From Verrucomicrobiia bacterium (lineage in GTDB: Bacteria; Verrucomicrobiota; Verrucomicrobiia; Limisphaerales; UBA11358): DNA of 43,517 bases. The stretch spans positions 1-43,517 of the forward strand of contig JANWKE010000034.1 of NCBI GenBank assembly GCA_025451535.1. Direction: 5' to 3'. The notes beneath the pieces were generated by a model. It saw only the letters and a list, made by a program, of their open reading frames with translations, had not been told where the DNA came from and did not search any database. Position numbers and translations under genes: made by a program. Positions 23,497-31,456 of the stretch are shown here, piece by piece (the stretch's first letter is position 1; each line of letters begins with the position of its first letter).

Positions 23497-24192
23497 TTAC
23501 CAGACAAAAGGAATCAGCCGCCAGGGAATGCGCTGGCAATATTGGGCATAGCCGGGCAGTTCGCGCCGCAACATCTTCTCTTCATTGAGCAGGCGCAGCA
23601 TGAGGATGGGGGCGATGAACGCGACGGCCGGCAGCACAACGAACGAGCCGAGCGTCAGCGGAACCCAGAGCCATACCAGCAGCGCGACGGAATACATCGG
23701 ATGCCGCACGTGGCGGTACGGGCCGTGGTCAGCCACGGTCTGGCCGGGCTCAATTTGAATGACGCTGGCGGCGAAACGGTTGGCGTTGCAAACCGGAATC
23801 ATCAAAAGATAGCTCCCCGCGTAAAGCAGCAAGGCCAGCACCGTCAACCACCATGGGACCGGCGCGAGACAGGTTTGCGACCAGCCCATCCGATGGTCCA
23901 AACCGCACAACACATAGAAAATGACGGAAACATTTTTCGCCAGAAACATGATCAGTCTCTGCGTGCGGATTTTTTCCTTTCGCAGCAGCCGGCGGGCAAG
24001 AAATTCAGGATCTCGCCGGTAATAATAAGCGCAAAAGAAAATCGTGAGGACCAAAGTCACAGCCATAAACGCCCAGGCCTGCCAGAAATGGATGGTACCG
24101 GGGACAAGCAAACAAACGGCCAAGGCGGCCTGGCCGACCAAACCCAGGCCAATCAAGCGCGACAGGAGACTTTTGGCGGGTGGATTTTCCAA
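23497..24192 (-). CDS. isoprenylcysteine carboxyl-methyltransferase-like membrane protein
   Basis: 231 residues with five or six membrane segments. The C-terminal half contains the S-adenosylmethionine-binding signature of the ICMT/PEMT family: GPYRHVRHPMYSVALL, then NEEKMLRRELPGYAQYCQRI and PWRLIPFVW. In eukaryotes ICMT methylates prenylated proteins. The bacterial members are mostly uncharacterised and probably methylate lipids or small thiols. The N-terminus KSLLSRLIGLGLVGQAAL reappears as a decayed copy at about 34030-34111. The start at 24192 is the first Met and fits the family. Confidence 0.85.
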   Translation of the reverse strand: MENPPAKSLLSRLIGLGLVGQAALAVCLLVPGTIHFWQAWAFMAVTLVLTIFFCAYYYRRDPEFLARRLLRKEKIRTQRLIMFLAKNVSVIFYVLCGLDHRMGWSQTCLAPVPWWLTVLALLLYAGSYLLMIPVCNANRFAASVIQIEPGQTVADHGPYRHVRHPMYSVALLVWLWVPLTLGSFVVLPAVAFIAPILMLRLLNEEKMLRRELPGYAQYCQRIPWRLIPFVW

Positions 24193-24426
24193 TCGGCGAA
24201 GGATGCCATGTTTAACAGCGCGTTGCCAGCAGCTTCAAGCCCTTCCGCCTTCGTCCAATTCCCGCCGTCGCTGTGCTTTGGCGCGGCAAGTCGGCGCGAC
24301 CAGGTGGTTTCTGCTATCAAGGGCATTGGAGTCGAAAGAGGCAGCGGAACACCCCCTGTGCCAGGGAAAAACCAGGGGCGGACTGGAAAAGGACCTGCAA
24401 CCTTGCGGCAAATGAAAGAGAACCAC

Positions 24427-24451
24427 GAAAAAGCCCACGCTGATCGTGGGC
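24427..24451 (-). terminator. rho-independent terminator (minus strand)
   Basis: The 7-bp stem GCCCACG/CGTGGGC with a five-base loop is followed on the minus strand by TTTTT (24428-24432 on the plus strand is AAAAA). It lies about 120 bases downstream of the PEP-CTERM gene at 24570-25262 and most likely ends its transcript. Confidence 0.8.
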
Positions 24452-24569
24452 CAGAAACCAAATGGGAAATGTCAGGTTAATCCAGCTTCCCCGCCACGGC
24501 TAATCTGAAAACACCCGTTCGGGCAGCGACCCGGAAAAATTACGCGCAGATGCCCGAGGTAAACCGGGA

Positions 24570-25262
24570 TTAGGTTTTGCGGCGGCGGAGCGCCAGCAGG
24601 CCGAGTAACCCTGCGGAGACGAGCCCGAGGGTGGCCGGCTCGGGGACGGGGGTCAGTGTCAAAGTGCCGGTTTCATTATACACGTAAACCCATTGAACCT
24701 CATTGTGGGGAGCTCCGGCGATCGGAGTTCCATCAGGGTTCAAGTAAGCTGGGTTCGCTTCTCCAATGAACATACCGTATGAACCTGGGCCATTACCCCA
24801 AATATTAACAAGCGTATCATATGAAGGGGTGCTGCTTTGTAAACCGGCATAGCCGGAGGCAAAACACACTCCGGTGCCATCAAAAATGGGATCACTCGGA
24901 GGGGCAAAAGCAGCGACGTCATATGTAATTACGTCGCCATTTTGATCCCTGACATTGGACTGGCTGATTGAGATGGCCGAGCCGGCTGATAACGGAAGCA
25001 AGTTCCCTGACGCGGTGGTAGTGCCTGGTAAAGATTCGAGTGGAACGTTTACAACATTGATTGAGCCGCTTTGAGCGACTCCGCTTGAGATGGTGATCGT
25101 CCCCGTGGCATCAATGCCACTATTGCCGATGAAGTTGAAAGTGTAGATTTGCGCGACCGCCGCCGGAGCCGAAGCGATGAGCACCAGCATAACAGCCATG
25201 GCCATCCGCGAAAAGAACTTCACGGCAGGTTTATCGGACCGATTTTGCAATAATAGTTTCAT
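24570..25262 (-). CDS. PEP-CTERM exported protein
   Basis: 230 residues from the ATG at 25262, the first Met that leads directly into the signal region (MKLLLQNRSDKPAVKFFSRM, hydrophobic core, cleavage near AVAQ); an upstream extension of 81 codons has no coding character. The mature domain is beta-rich (IYTFNFIGNSGIDATGTITI, SGSINVVNVPLESLPG, IFDGTGVCFASGYAGLQSS). The C-terminus is a textbook PEP-CTERM signal: VPEPATLGLVSAGLLGLLAL followed by RRRKT. Exosortase would remove it at the envelope, leaving a surface or matrix protein. No exosortase is in the window. A terminator follows at 24427-24451. Confidence 0.88.
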   Translation of the reverse strand: MKLLLQNRSDKPAVKFFSRMAMAVMLVLIASAPAAVAQIYTFNFIGNSGIDATGTITISSGVAQSGSINVVNVPLESLPGTTTASGNLLPLSAGSAISISQSNVRDQNGDVITYDVAAFAPPSDPIFDGTGVCFASGYAGLQSSTPSYDTLVNIWGNGPGSYGMFIGEANPAYLNPDGTPIAGAPHNEVQWVYVYNETGTLTLTPVPEPATLGLVSAGLLGLLALRRRKT

Positions 25263-25546
25263 AATCTTAAACTTCTGATGTCTCATTACACACCAGGCAC
25301 GATAAAAAATCAAGGGGAATCGCCCATTCTGCTTATCCTGATGACGGACATGCTGTCCCGGCCCAAAAAAACATGCAAGTGCTTGCGGTTGAATGGACTG
25401 CCTAATAGAACGTCGCGAAAGCATCAGTTGTTTGGCTGGCTTCAGGACTAAATACTTATTCACAATCCCATGATTGTCGAAAAGCTGTCCGAAAATCCTG
25501 CGCAACCATTCAGTATCGTTTAACTCACTTATTTTGAAGGCGTAAC
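25263..25546. other. upstream region of the PEP-CTERM gene, no gene seen
   Basis: 284 bases with no accepted gene. A frame continuous with the PEP-CTERM gene covers most of it but lacks coding character. Promoter and leader of that gene should lie here; no specific site was assigned. Confidence 0.4.
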
Positions 25547-25628
25547 TGCTTTACAGGAGGAAACAGAGGAAACAGGGATTTTCAGGTTTTGCAACTCCTC
25601 CGTTAGCTTTGTTGGCTCCTGTAAATTT
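25547..25628. repeat. ACAGGAG-bounded repeat, sister of 19788-19882
   Basis: Bounded by TTTACAGGAG and GCTCCTGTAAA and containing AACAGAGGAAACAGGGATTT and TCAGGTTTTGCAA. It matches 19788-19882 in order, in the inverted ends, and in most bases. A CGTTTATCTGCGTTCACCCG unit follows. Confidence 0.8.
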
Positions 25629-25659
25629 AAATTCCGCGTTTATCTGCGTTCACCCGCCG

Positions 25660-25940
25660 TGCTCGCGCCCGGCGCGCCGGTTTGGTCGACGGCAATTCCC
25701 CGATAAACGGCATCGGGGCAGGTTGCCTTGAACCCCAAAGCGTTCGGGGCTGGTCGCATTCCGGCCGAGGCGCGGCCGTTCCGGCTGCGGGTTCGGGCGG
25801 CGTCCTGCCGCGTGAAAATACATGGAGCGAGACGCTCCATGAACCCGCCGGCGCGGACGCCCGCACTACGGACCCCAATTATCATCCTGCCTGGAGAAGT
25901 CCGCGAACAATTGTTATTCTGCGAGGTTTTGGACTGCCGC
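25660..25940 (+). pseudogene. DpnI-like fragment F3 with insertion 2
   Basis: Starts with a segment homologous to the ARRAGWVGCN region of the intact gene (here read as ARRAGLVDGN; GCGCCGG and GGTCG shared), then IPAEAR, insertion 2 in slightly different form (AAGSGGVLPRENTWSETLHE), and II-PGEVREQ where the intact gene has IIPPEEVRER. Insertion 2 thus occupies the same protein position as in the intact gene. The frame is broken in several places. Confidence 0.78.
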
Positions 25941-26141
25941 AGTCCAGGACGCTGGCGCGGTGGCCGGACGTTTATTTCGGATTGTTCCGGCCCGTTGGAA
26001 GGAAAATTTTTGTGACAGCACACCAGCGGTTCATCGTCCATTGTTTCCATCAATGCACTGCTCATTTTTATCAATTAACCGGGCCACTGCGTTCGGGATT
26101 AGATTGGCTGGCGACGGTTAACCTGTGAATGCATACAAATT

Positions 26142-26507
26142 ATGAAAACATCAACGAGACGTTTCCTGTTCTGGACCCCGAGGATCCTTTGCCTCCTCTT
26201 TGCCGGATTCATCAGTATGTTTGCGCTGGACGTGTTTGACGGAAACCAGGGTTTCTGGAACACGCTCCTGGCCCTGTTGATTCACCTCATCCCGACGGGC
26301 CTGCTGCTGCTCATCCTGGCGGTGGCCTGGCGCTGGGAATGGATTGGCGCCTTGTTCTTCTCCGCCCTGGGCGTGCTCTACCTGGTCGCCTTTTGGGGCA
26401 GATTTCATTGGTCGGTTTACGCCATCATCGCCGGTCCGCTGTTCCTTTTGGGCGCCTTGTTCCTCCTGGGTTGGAGCCGGCGCGCCGTGATTCACGCCAA
26501 AGCCTGA
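26142..26507 (+). CDS. four-helix membrane protein (DUF7670-like)
   Basis: 121 residues starting MKTSTRRFLFWTPRILCLLF. Four hydrophobic segments at about residues 12-30, 40-62, 67-87 and 91-112 are separated by short loops (DVFDGNQGFWN, WRWEW, GRFHWS). The sequence RILCLLFAGFISMFALDVFD with LIHLIPTGLLLLILAVAWRW is typical of a widespread small membrane family of unknown function. The start is well placed before a basic, then hydrophobic, N-terminus. It sits between fragments F3 and F4 of a DpnI-like gene, which keep their natural order around it. The function is unknown. Confidence 0.82.
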   Translation: MKTSTRRFLFWTPRILCLLFAGFISMFALDVFDGNQGFWNTLLALLIHLIPTGLLLLILAVAWRWEWIGALFFSALGVLYLVAFWGRFHWSVYAIIAGPLFLLGALFLLGWSRRAVIHAKA

Positions 26508-26513
26508 ATGGGG

Positions 26514-26620
26514 TTGCGGCCAACGCGGTTGGACGTCGGAGGCGCTGAACGTTGTAAGACGGCTTTGCGAGGCAGGGACACCGCAGTGCGGGACCTTCAC
26601 CCGCGGACCGGAACAACTCC
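26514..26620 (+). pseudogene. DpnI-like fragment F4 (winged-helix part)
   Basis: The plus strand reads GQRGWTSEALNVVRRLCEAG, then TPQCGTFTRGPEQLHRD, matching QRGWTLDVLNIVRRMVSEG and the later FTTAEVYAFERELEKLHPD region of the intact gene with the middle shortened. Nucleotide identity is about 73 percent over 45 bases. There is no start codon and no catalytic part, so it is a remnant. Confidence 0.7.
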
Positions 26621-26629
26621 ATCGGGACA

Positions 26630-26656
26630 CTTGAGCCGTTCAGGGAACGGCTCAAG
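26630..26656. terminator. perfect 12-bp hairpin between convergent genes
   Basis: The arms CTTGAGCCGTTC and GAACGGCTCAAG are separated by AGG. It lies between the 3' ends of the convergent genes at 26142 and 26697, so it may act as a bidirectional terminator, though no T-run follows on either strand. Confidence 0.65.
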
Positions 26657-26696
26657 TCACGTCGGTCGTGGTGAATGGCGGTGACCGCAGCGTTGT

Positions 26697-27116
26697 TCAA
26701 TGACCATGGTTGTGGTCGTGGCCGTGGTCATCCTTGTCGAAATGCTTTTCCCCGTGCCACGGATGCACGTGCCCGCGGGCATCCACACGGTAATGCGCAT
26801 TAACGATGGTGTGCGCGTGCCAGTCGGCATGGGCTCTTTCCCACTCATGGAAACGCCCCAGCCGAACCGCATCGCAAGGAAGCCAGTAATCGCCGGAGCC
26901 CAGATAAAAATATCGCGTTCCGACGACGCCCACATATTCGTAACCATCCCAGATATACGCGTCAGGAACCCCGACCGTCACTGTTATGGAAGGTGGCGGC
27001 GGTGGTACCGGCACGGGAACCTGGACGGTTATTCCCACGGCAGGCCCTGACATCAATTTCAAAGTCGCAAGACTTGAAATACACATTGTTATAATAATTT
27101 TTCTTATCGTTTTCAT
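26697..27116 (-). CDS. exported WDGYEYVG-family protein with His/Asp-rich tail
   Basis: 139 residues from the ATG at 27116, which starts a signal peptide (MKTIRKIIITMCISSLATLK); upstream frame is rejected. A Pro-rich linker (VPVPVPPPPPS) leads to YIWDGYEYVGVVGTRYFYLG, LPCDAVRLGRFHEWERAHAD and then a tail rich in His and Asp (HGEKHFDKDDHGHDHNHGH). The protein at 34899 has the same architecture. The WDGYEYVG block is a small family seen in related Verrucomicrobia (from memory); its function is unknown. The tail suggests divalent-metal binding, which is inference from composition. No operon partner is evident. Confidence 0.75.
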   Translation of the reverse strand: MKTIRKIIITMCISSLATLKLMSGPAVGITVQVPVPVPPPPPSITVTVGVPDAYIWDGYEYVGVVGTRYFYLGSGDYWLPCDAVRLGRFHEWERAHADWHAHTIVNAHYRVDARGHVHPWHGEKHFDKDDHGHDHNHGH

Positions 27117-27323
27117 ACCGTGACAACCCAGCTTGAGCTGTGCCGCGGTAAAAATCGCCCGTTTCATGATGAAAAATGCGGATCTTGATTCCGGGTTGAA
27201 TACGACCTGCAACATTTCGAATCAACCTTGTCAGGCTATGAATCAACGCGCCCGGGGAAAAAACGGCAGAGGGCGATTGCCATGATTTGGCGGGGCACAA
27301 TCTCCGTATCGCGCCGCGGGTCC

Positions 27324-27782
27324 TCAAAGGGGAAATTGATTGACGGGTCTCGGAGCGGCGCGAACGTTTTCCCCGGGCAGATTCCAGATGTAATGGCAAT
27401 GTTCGCAATAACATTCATGGTCAATCACACGAAAGATGATTCCCAGATGCAGCAGGATCGTCGGCAGGACAAGTTTGCGCGTCATTTGCGGATAGGAAAC
27501 ACACCGCGAACCGCAGGACGGACAGTGAACCGCTTTTTGCAGGGCGTTCGGCACGGCCGCAATCAAAAAGTCGCCCGCGGCGTTGACGTTATCCTGCCGG
27601 ACTTGTACCCGAAACGTCACGCGCGGCGGGCGTAGAAATAAAAAATAGCGGAAGAGCCGGTCATCGTAGGTGCGCGCCGGAAATCCCTTGTCCGCCAATA
27701 ACCTTTCGACGGCTTTCCCGGCGTTTACATCCTCAAACACCGCCACATCGGTCCACAACTGGTGTTTTGCCCAAAAACTCAT
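27324..27782 (-). CDS. DUF2007-like domain with C-terminal zinc ribbon
   Basis: 152 residues from the ATG at 27782. Residues 12-75 (VAVFEDVNAGKAVERLLADK, then FPARTYDDRLFRYFLF) look like a DUF2007-type small alpha/beta domain (putative signal-transducing proteins). The C-terminal part has CPSCGSRC and CYCEHCHYIW, a zinc-ribbon pair with four Cys, preceded by VNAAGDFLIAAV. Between the knuckles is a hydrophobic stretch (LVLPTILLHLGIIFRVI), so the ribbon may be split by a membrane segment. No catalytic residues are seen. Function unknown; a regulatory or metal-binding role is inferred from the ribbon only. Confidence 0.72.
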   Translation of the reverse strand: MSFWAKHQLWTDVAVFEDVNAGKAVERLLADKGFPARTYDDRLFRYFLFLRPPRVTFRVQVRQDNVNAAGDFLIAAVPNALQKAVHCPSCGSRCVSYPQMTRKLVLPTILLHLGIIFRVIDHECYCEHCHYIWNLPGENVRAAPRPVNQFPL

Positions 27783-28129
27783 AATGACCGTTCGTCCATT
27801 TTGACCAGGCCTCAACTTCGATATCGCAACCGGACCGTTTTACCCGGCCCCTGTGCCTGGCGACTGCCGTGAGAATTCCTTTGAGATTTTCCGTCACGCG
27901 AAGCAACCAGGGGCTGTTCCGGCGTCGGTGATTTTGCAACGCTGCGCCCGCAACGGGGTCATGCGGGCATTCAGTGAGATAACAAATTCGGCAAACATAA
28001 TTTCATAATTCATCTACTTTGTCTGTTTTCGCACCTGCGAAAGCCCGGGCGGCGAAGAAATGTCATCCCCCCTTGAATTGAAACCATTCCCCATCCGTTC
28101 GACTTTACTAAGAGGCGTCGGTGGCTGGT
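27783..28129. other. gap before fragment F5, no gene supported
   Basis: Contains a tail unit (CCTGTGCCTGGCGACTGCCG, ending TGAGA) at about 27850-27875. No other element is recognised. Promoter of the minus-strand gene at 27782 should lie at its left part. Confidence 0.4.
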
Positions 28130-28365
28130 TTGTTCCTCGAGAAATTTGCGGACGCTCGCGATTTATCGGAGTTCGGGGCTGGACGTTGGCTGGGTTGAAC
28201 AGGGTGTGACATATCGTTTCGGAGGGGCGAGCTCCGAGAGACCCCAACTCAGGGAAGATGGGGCGTCGTGGAACTCCGCCCTCCGAGGGATTCACCACCC
28301 CGCATGCTTACGCCTTCACTCACGAACTGGAAAAGCTCCATCCCGGATACTTTGGACTTCAATGA
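28130..28365 (+). pseudogene. DpnI-like fragment F5 with insertion 3
   Basis: Reads EICGRSRFIGVRGWTL (intact gene: EISIQQRGWTL; the extra CGCTCGCGAT...TATCGGAGTTCGG segment is shared with fragment F1), then a degraded middle (LNRV-stop-HIVSEGRAPRDPN), then insertion 3, then FTTPHAYAFTHELEKLHPGY (intact gene: FTTAEVYAFERELEKLHPDN). A stop codon and lost start mark it as a remnant. Insertion 3 lies at the same protein position as in the intact gene. Confidence 0.85.
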
Positions 28366-28421
28366 TTTGATGGGCTTGATAGGCTTTCCCGGGATGGCTG
28401 AAGGAAAGAAGAAATATTGTT

Positions 28422-28682
28422 ATGTTGGAAGAATATCTCTTTTGGTCTGCTAAAAAGACGAAGTTTTGGGTCGGGGTGTTGATTACGCTATTTATCATCA
28501 TCGCTCTCCTGTTTGCGGGATATGCCTGGATTTTGTATCAGGAGAAAGTTCAGGCCTCAGCTCAGAATTCCAATCCACCATCCCATCCCGCGGCCACTGC
28601 TTATATTGCGGGTGATGGCGGTTCAACGAACGCATTGGCACCCTCGTTATCACCATTTCCACCGGCTACGAATTCAAATTAA
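28422..28682 (+). CDS. small single-pass membrane protein
   Basis: 86 residues. A short amphipathic start (MLEEYLFWSAKKTKF) leads into one hydrophobic helix (about residues 16-38, VGVLITLFIIIALLFAGYAW). The rest is a low-complexity polar tail rich in Ser, Pro and Asn, ending PPATNSN. A purine-rich leader (GAAGGAAAGAAGAAA) sits about 7 bases upstream, giving good initiation support. It is comparable in design to the small proteins at 2061 and 36980, though the shared sequence is limited. No function is recognised. Confidence 0.65.
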   Translation: MLEEYLFWSAKKTKFWVGVLITLFIIIALLFAGYAWILYQEKVQASAQNSNPPSHPAATAYIAGDGGSTNALAPSLSPFPPATNSN

Positions 28683-28823
28683 GACGTGCCGGCCCCGCGC
28701 CCGCCTTTTTGCCGGCCCACCCGTTGTTGCCCGGTCGAGTCAGCCTTGTGGAAACGGCAAATGGACGGCTGTTCAATGGCAAGAACCGGCTTTGGCCCCG
28801 TTCTCGCATAAAAAAATGTCCTT
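28683..28823. other. convergent gap, nothing recognised
   Basis: 141 bases between the convergent genes at 28422 and 28824. No hairpin or repeat of the window families was identified with confidence. Confidence 0.35.
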
Positions 28824-29825
28824 TTACCGAGTGGGAGTGAAGGACTGCACGAAACATTGGTCGCCTTTGCGATAGGCAATCCACACGGTGTGGGTCCGGG
28901 GGTCAACGACGATGTCGCCAGTCCCCGCCGGGTCCGGCACGTCGCCGAGCGCGGTCAGTTTGCCGGGGGCAACGGCCACAACGGAAATTTTGCCCTGCCG
29001 GCTCGCGCAATAGGCAAGATGCAGGCCGGGGTCATACGCCATTTCATCAACCCGGCCCCCGATGGCGGCCGTGTCCGTGATTTTCCCACTGGATCGGTCG
29101 AACAATACCAGCTTGCCCGCGCAGGCCACGAGGAGGCCATTGCTTTCGGGGACGACCGCGAGGCCATGGGCGCCTTTGTCCGGCGCGCAGGGCCAGGCCT
29201 TCAGAACTTTGTTACCGGCCGGATCAATCACCGCAATGGTGTCTGTTCCTTTCACGGCCTGGTACAGGTGTTTGTGTTCCGGGTCAAAGGCCAGGTCTTC
29301 CACGCCCCGGCCCTCGAGCTTGACCGTCGAGATGATTTTTTTTGCCGCCGGATTAATCACCCACACTTCGCCGGCCGTGTCATTGCATTCATAGACCAGG
29401 CCGGTCACGGGGTTGAACGCAATTAAATCCGTGTTCGCCGGCAGGGGAACTTCACCCGCCACGGCCAGCTTGGCGGCGTCCACGATCACCATCCGTCCCG
29501 GGTCATTGCCGCTGACGTAGTAATTCCCGTGCCGCACGTCCACGGCCGCGTCCTGTGCCGTGCCGGTGGGCACAGCCTTCAGCAATTTCAGGGAGCCCAG
29601 ATCGAAGACATCGAGCGATTTGTTGCCTTCGTGTCCCAGCAACAGCCGGTTCCCGGCGATGTCAATGCGGATGAAATCAAACCCGCCGGTCGTACCGGGC
29701 AGCAGAGTGGACTCTCCCGCAGTGAGGGGCACAGTTTGGGCGCGCAAAGTTAAAGCCAGCAATAAACAACCAAGGCTGGTTCCGGATTGAATTTGCCTAA
29801 GGACACCGATGTTGGTTTTGGACAT
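28824..29825 (-). CDS. exported YncE-like beta-propeller protein
   Basis: 333 residues. A signal peptide (hydrophobic core CLLLALTLRAQ) precedes repeating blades with alternating strands: LDVFDLGSLKLLKAVPTGTA, GRMVIVDAAKLAVAGEVPLP, GEVWVINPAAKKIISTVKLE, DTIAVIDPAGNKVLKAWPCA and so on. This is the YncE/40-residue beta-propeller layout, with aspartates at strand ends. Such exported propellers bind proteins or small ligands, or accompany cytochromes. There is no enzyme active site to name. A second propeller is at 41911. Start at the first Met; it is near 330 residues, a normal length for seven blades. Confidence 0.82.
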   Translation of the reverse strand: MSKTNIGVLRQIQSGTSLGCLLLALTLRAQTVPLTAGESTLLPGTTGGFDFIRIDIAGNRLLLGHEGNKSLDVFDLGSLKLLKAVPTGTAQDAAVDVRHGNYYVSGNDPGRMVIVDAAKLAVAGEVPLPANTDLIAFNPVTGLVYECNDTAGEVWVINPAAKKIISTVKLEGRGVEDLAFDPEHKHLYQAVKGTDTIAVIDPAGNKVLKAWPCAPDKGAHGLAVVPESNGLLVACAGKLVLFDRSSGKITDTAAIGGRVDEMAYDPGLHLAYCASRQGKISVVAVAPGKLTALGDVPDPAGTGDIVVDPRTHTVWIAYRKGDQCFVQSFTPTR

Positions 29826-30152
29826 AGGTCACTCCATTTTCGTCACAGGTTGATCCAGTTTTCCCGGCGCAAGGCAGCCGGTAATGGGCTGTCACGTTTT
29901 CGATTGCGGGGCGTTCCGAAGATTTAACTCCCCGGTTTCGACCAAATCAAAGGTTTTATCAATTATGACAAAAATTTAATCTTTCCCAACCACTGATCCC
30001 GCAGTGCGGGAAGAAGAATTCACCTCCAGGCCGCCAGGCTCGCCGGAAGAAATTCGAGCCACGGATGGGCACAGATAAAACGCCGATAACAACATTTGTG
30101 AACTTCTGTGGCTGAAACCTTGCGTTTTCCACATCAGAGGCGGGGCCTCGAA
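29826..30152. repeat. gap with weak repeat traces
   Basis: No gene is supported. The palindrome CCCGCAGTGCGGG lies at about 29998-30010 and recurs in a shorter form within fragment F4 near 26583. Faint units of the window repeats (GGGCACAGATAAAACGCCGA, AACTTCTGTGGCTGAAACCT) lie near 30068-30118, in plus orientation. Confidence 0.5.
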
Positions 30153-30782
30153 TCAATTCGGGGCGATGACATGGAACGCGTTCGATTTCACTTCCACATC
30201 CAGACCGGCATAGATGCTGTCGGCGGAAATCACCTCGGCCGGATGCGTCTTTAAATACTGCATCTGCGCCTGCAGCCCTGAAGGATTGTTGAATTTTCGT
30301 TCCACCACAATCCGCTCGGCCACGTCCCGGCGCAGTCGATTTTCCAGGAGCGCATAGTCTTTGTTTGCCTGATCCAGACTGATGTTGTTCGAAGCGATTT
30401 GGCTCGTGAGGCCGGCCAGCTGGTTGGTCAAATCCATGACGCGCCGGCCTGAAATTTGATTTTCCGATGCCGCCTCCGCAACCTGCCGGGTCAGGTTGGT
30501 GATTTGTTCCGCGCCGAGTGCCATGGTCGCTTCGGCTTCCCTCAGTTGGTTTGAAAACGTCAAGGCTGCCGACCGGCTTTGGTCGAGGCTATTGGACAAG
30601 GTGAGAATCGTTCCGGTACAAAAGGCGACTTGCAACTGCGCCGAGTCCAGCCGGTTCGAAACATCGGCCAGCGCACCGGCGTCATTTTCATGTTGCGCAT
30701 TATCGCCCCGCTTTATCCCGATAAGCGATATGATCAACACGGCGCAGGCCAGGGCGAGAACGGTCGATAAATATTGGTTCAT
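30153..30782 (-). CDS. membrane-anchored coiled-coil protein
   Basis: 209 residues from the ATG at 30782, the Met that begins the anchor MNQYLSTVLALACAVLIISL. After this single helix a long coiled coil spans about residues 30-160, with heptad-like Leu, Asn and Ala (DVSNRLDSAQLQVAF, TILTLSNSLDQSRSAALTFS, QITNLTRQVAEAASENQ, LTSQIASNNISLDQANKDYA). A small C-terminal domain ends VEVKSNAFHVIAPN. No known family is recognised. It probably projects into the periplasm from the inner membrane. It stands alone on the minus strand with an empty upstream gap before the BLUF gene. Confidence 0.72.
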   Translation of the reverse strand: MNQYLSTVLALACAVLIISLIGIKRGDNAQHENDAGALADVSNRLDSAQLQVAFCTGTILTLSNSLDQSRSAALTFSNQLREAEATMALGAEQITNLTRQVAEAASENQISGRRVMDLTNQLAGLTSQIASNNISLDQANKDYALLENRLRRDVAERIVVERKFNNPSGLQAQMQYLKTHPAEVISADSIYAGLDVEVKSNAFHVIAPN

Positions 30783-31027
30783 ACGGCAAGCAGCGCGCTC
30801 AAATGAAATGTGCGTCCACTCATCCCCGAAAACTTCGCAAAGGCGAAACCAATTGGACAAGAATGGATTTGTTACGATTCCGTTACGCCCGGGTACAAGG
30901 CTATAGGATTTGAATCAGTGCCCGCCATCATCCGCCGTCCCCTCCGGGGCGGCTTCACGCCAAAATGATTGTCAGAAAATTTTATTTGCCTTATTAGCTG
31001 CAGGGGTGAAGCTGTGTCCAACGGGCT

Positions 31028-31456
31028 ATGGGGTCGTCATATCAGATTGTCTATACCAGCACCGCCACAGCGCCTTTCGGCCGGACCGAGTTGATGGAAT
31101 TGCTCAAGGGCAGCGTCCGGAGGAATACCCACGCGGGCATCACGGGCTTGCTGCTATACCAGAGCGGCGCGTTCATACAGGCGTTGGAGGGTGAGAAGGC
31201 CGCGCTAACGGAGCTTTTCGAAAAAATAAGCCACGACCCGCGGCATCATCGCGTCATCCGCCTGATCCAGGGGCCGATTCAGGAGCGGAATTTTCCCAAT
31301 TCGGCGATGGCTTTCCGGGATTTGGATTCGCCGGAGTTGCGGCGCCTGCCCGGCTACAGCGAGTTTTTGAACACGCCACTCAACGGGGAGTTACTGGCGA
31401 AGGACATACCCGCATGCAAACGGCTGCTGTTGCTTTTCAAGCAGAACATCCGCTGA
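31028..31456 (+). CDS. BLUF-domain blue-light photoreceptor
   Basis: 142 residues; the BLUF fold occupies residues 4-98. By spacing against AppA the FAD-site residues are Tyr9 (AppA Y21), Asn33 (N45), Gln51 (Q63) and Met94 (M106). AppA Trp104 corresponds here to Ser92. Motifs: YQIVYTSTA, NTHAGITGLLLY, AFIQALEG, SHDPRHHRVI and ERNFPNSAMAFRDL. BLUF proteins bind FAD and switch on blue light by a hydrogen-bond rearrangement around the Gln and Tyr. A short helical C-terminal extension is the only output part, so it must signal through a partner. Start at 31028 with the family N-terminus. Confidence 0.9.
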   Translation: MGSSYQIVYTSTATAPFGRTELMELLKGSVRRNTHAGITGLLLYQSGAFIQALEGEKAALTELFEKISHDPRHHRVIRLIQGPIQERNFPNSAMAFRDLDSPELRRLPGYSEFLNTPLNGELLAKDIPACKRLLLLFKQNIR

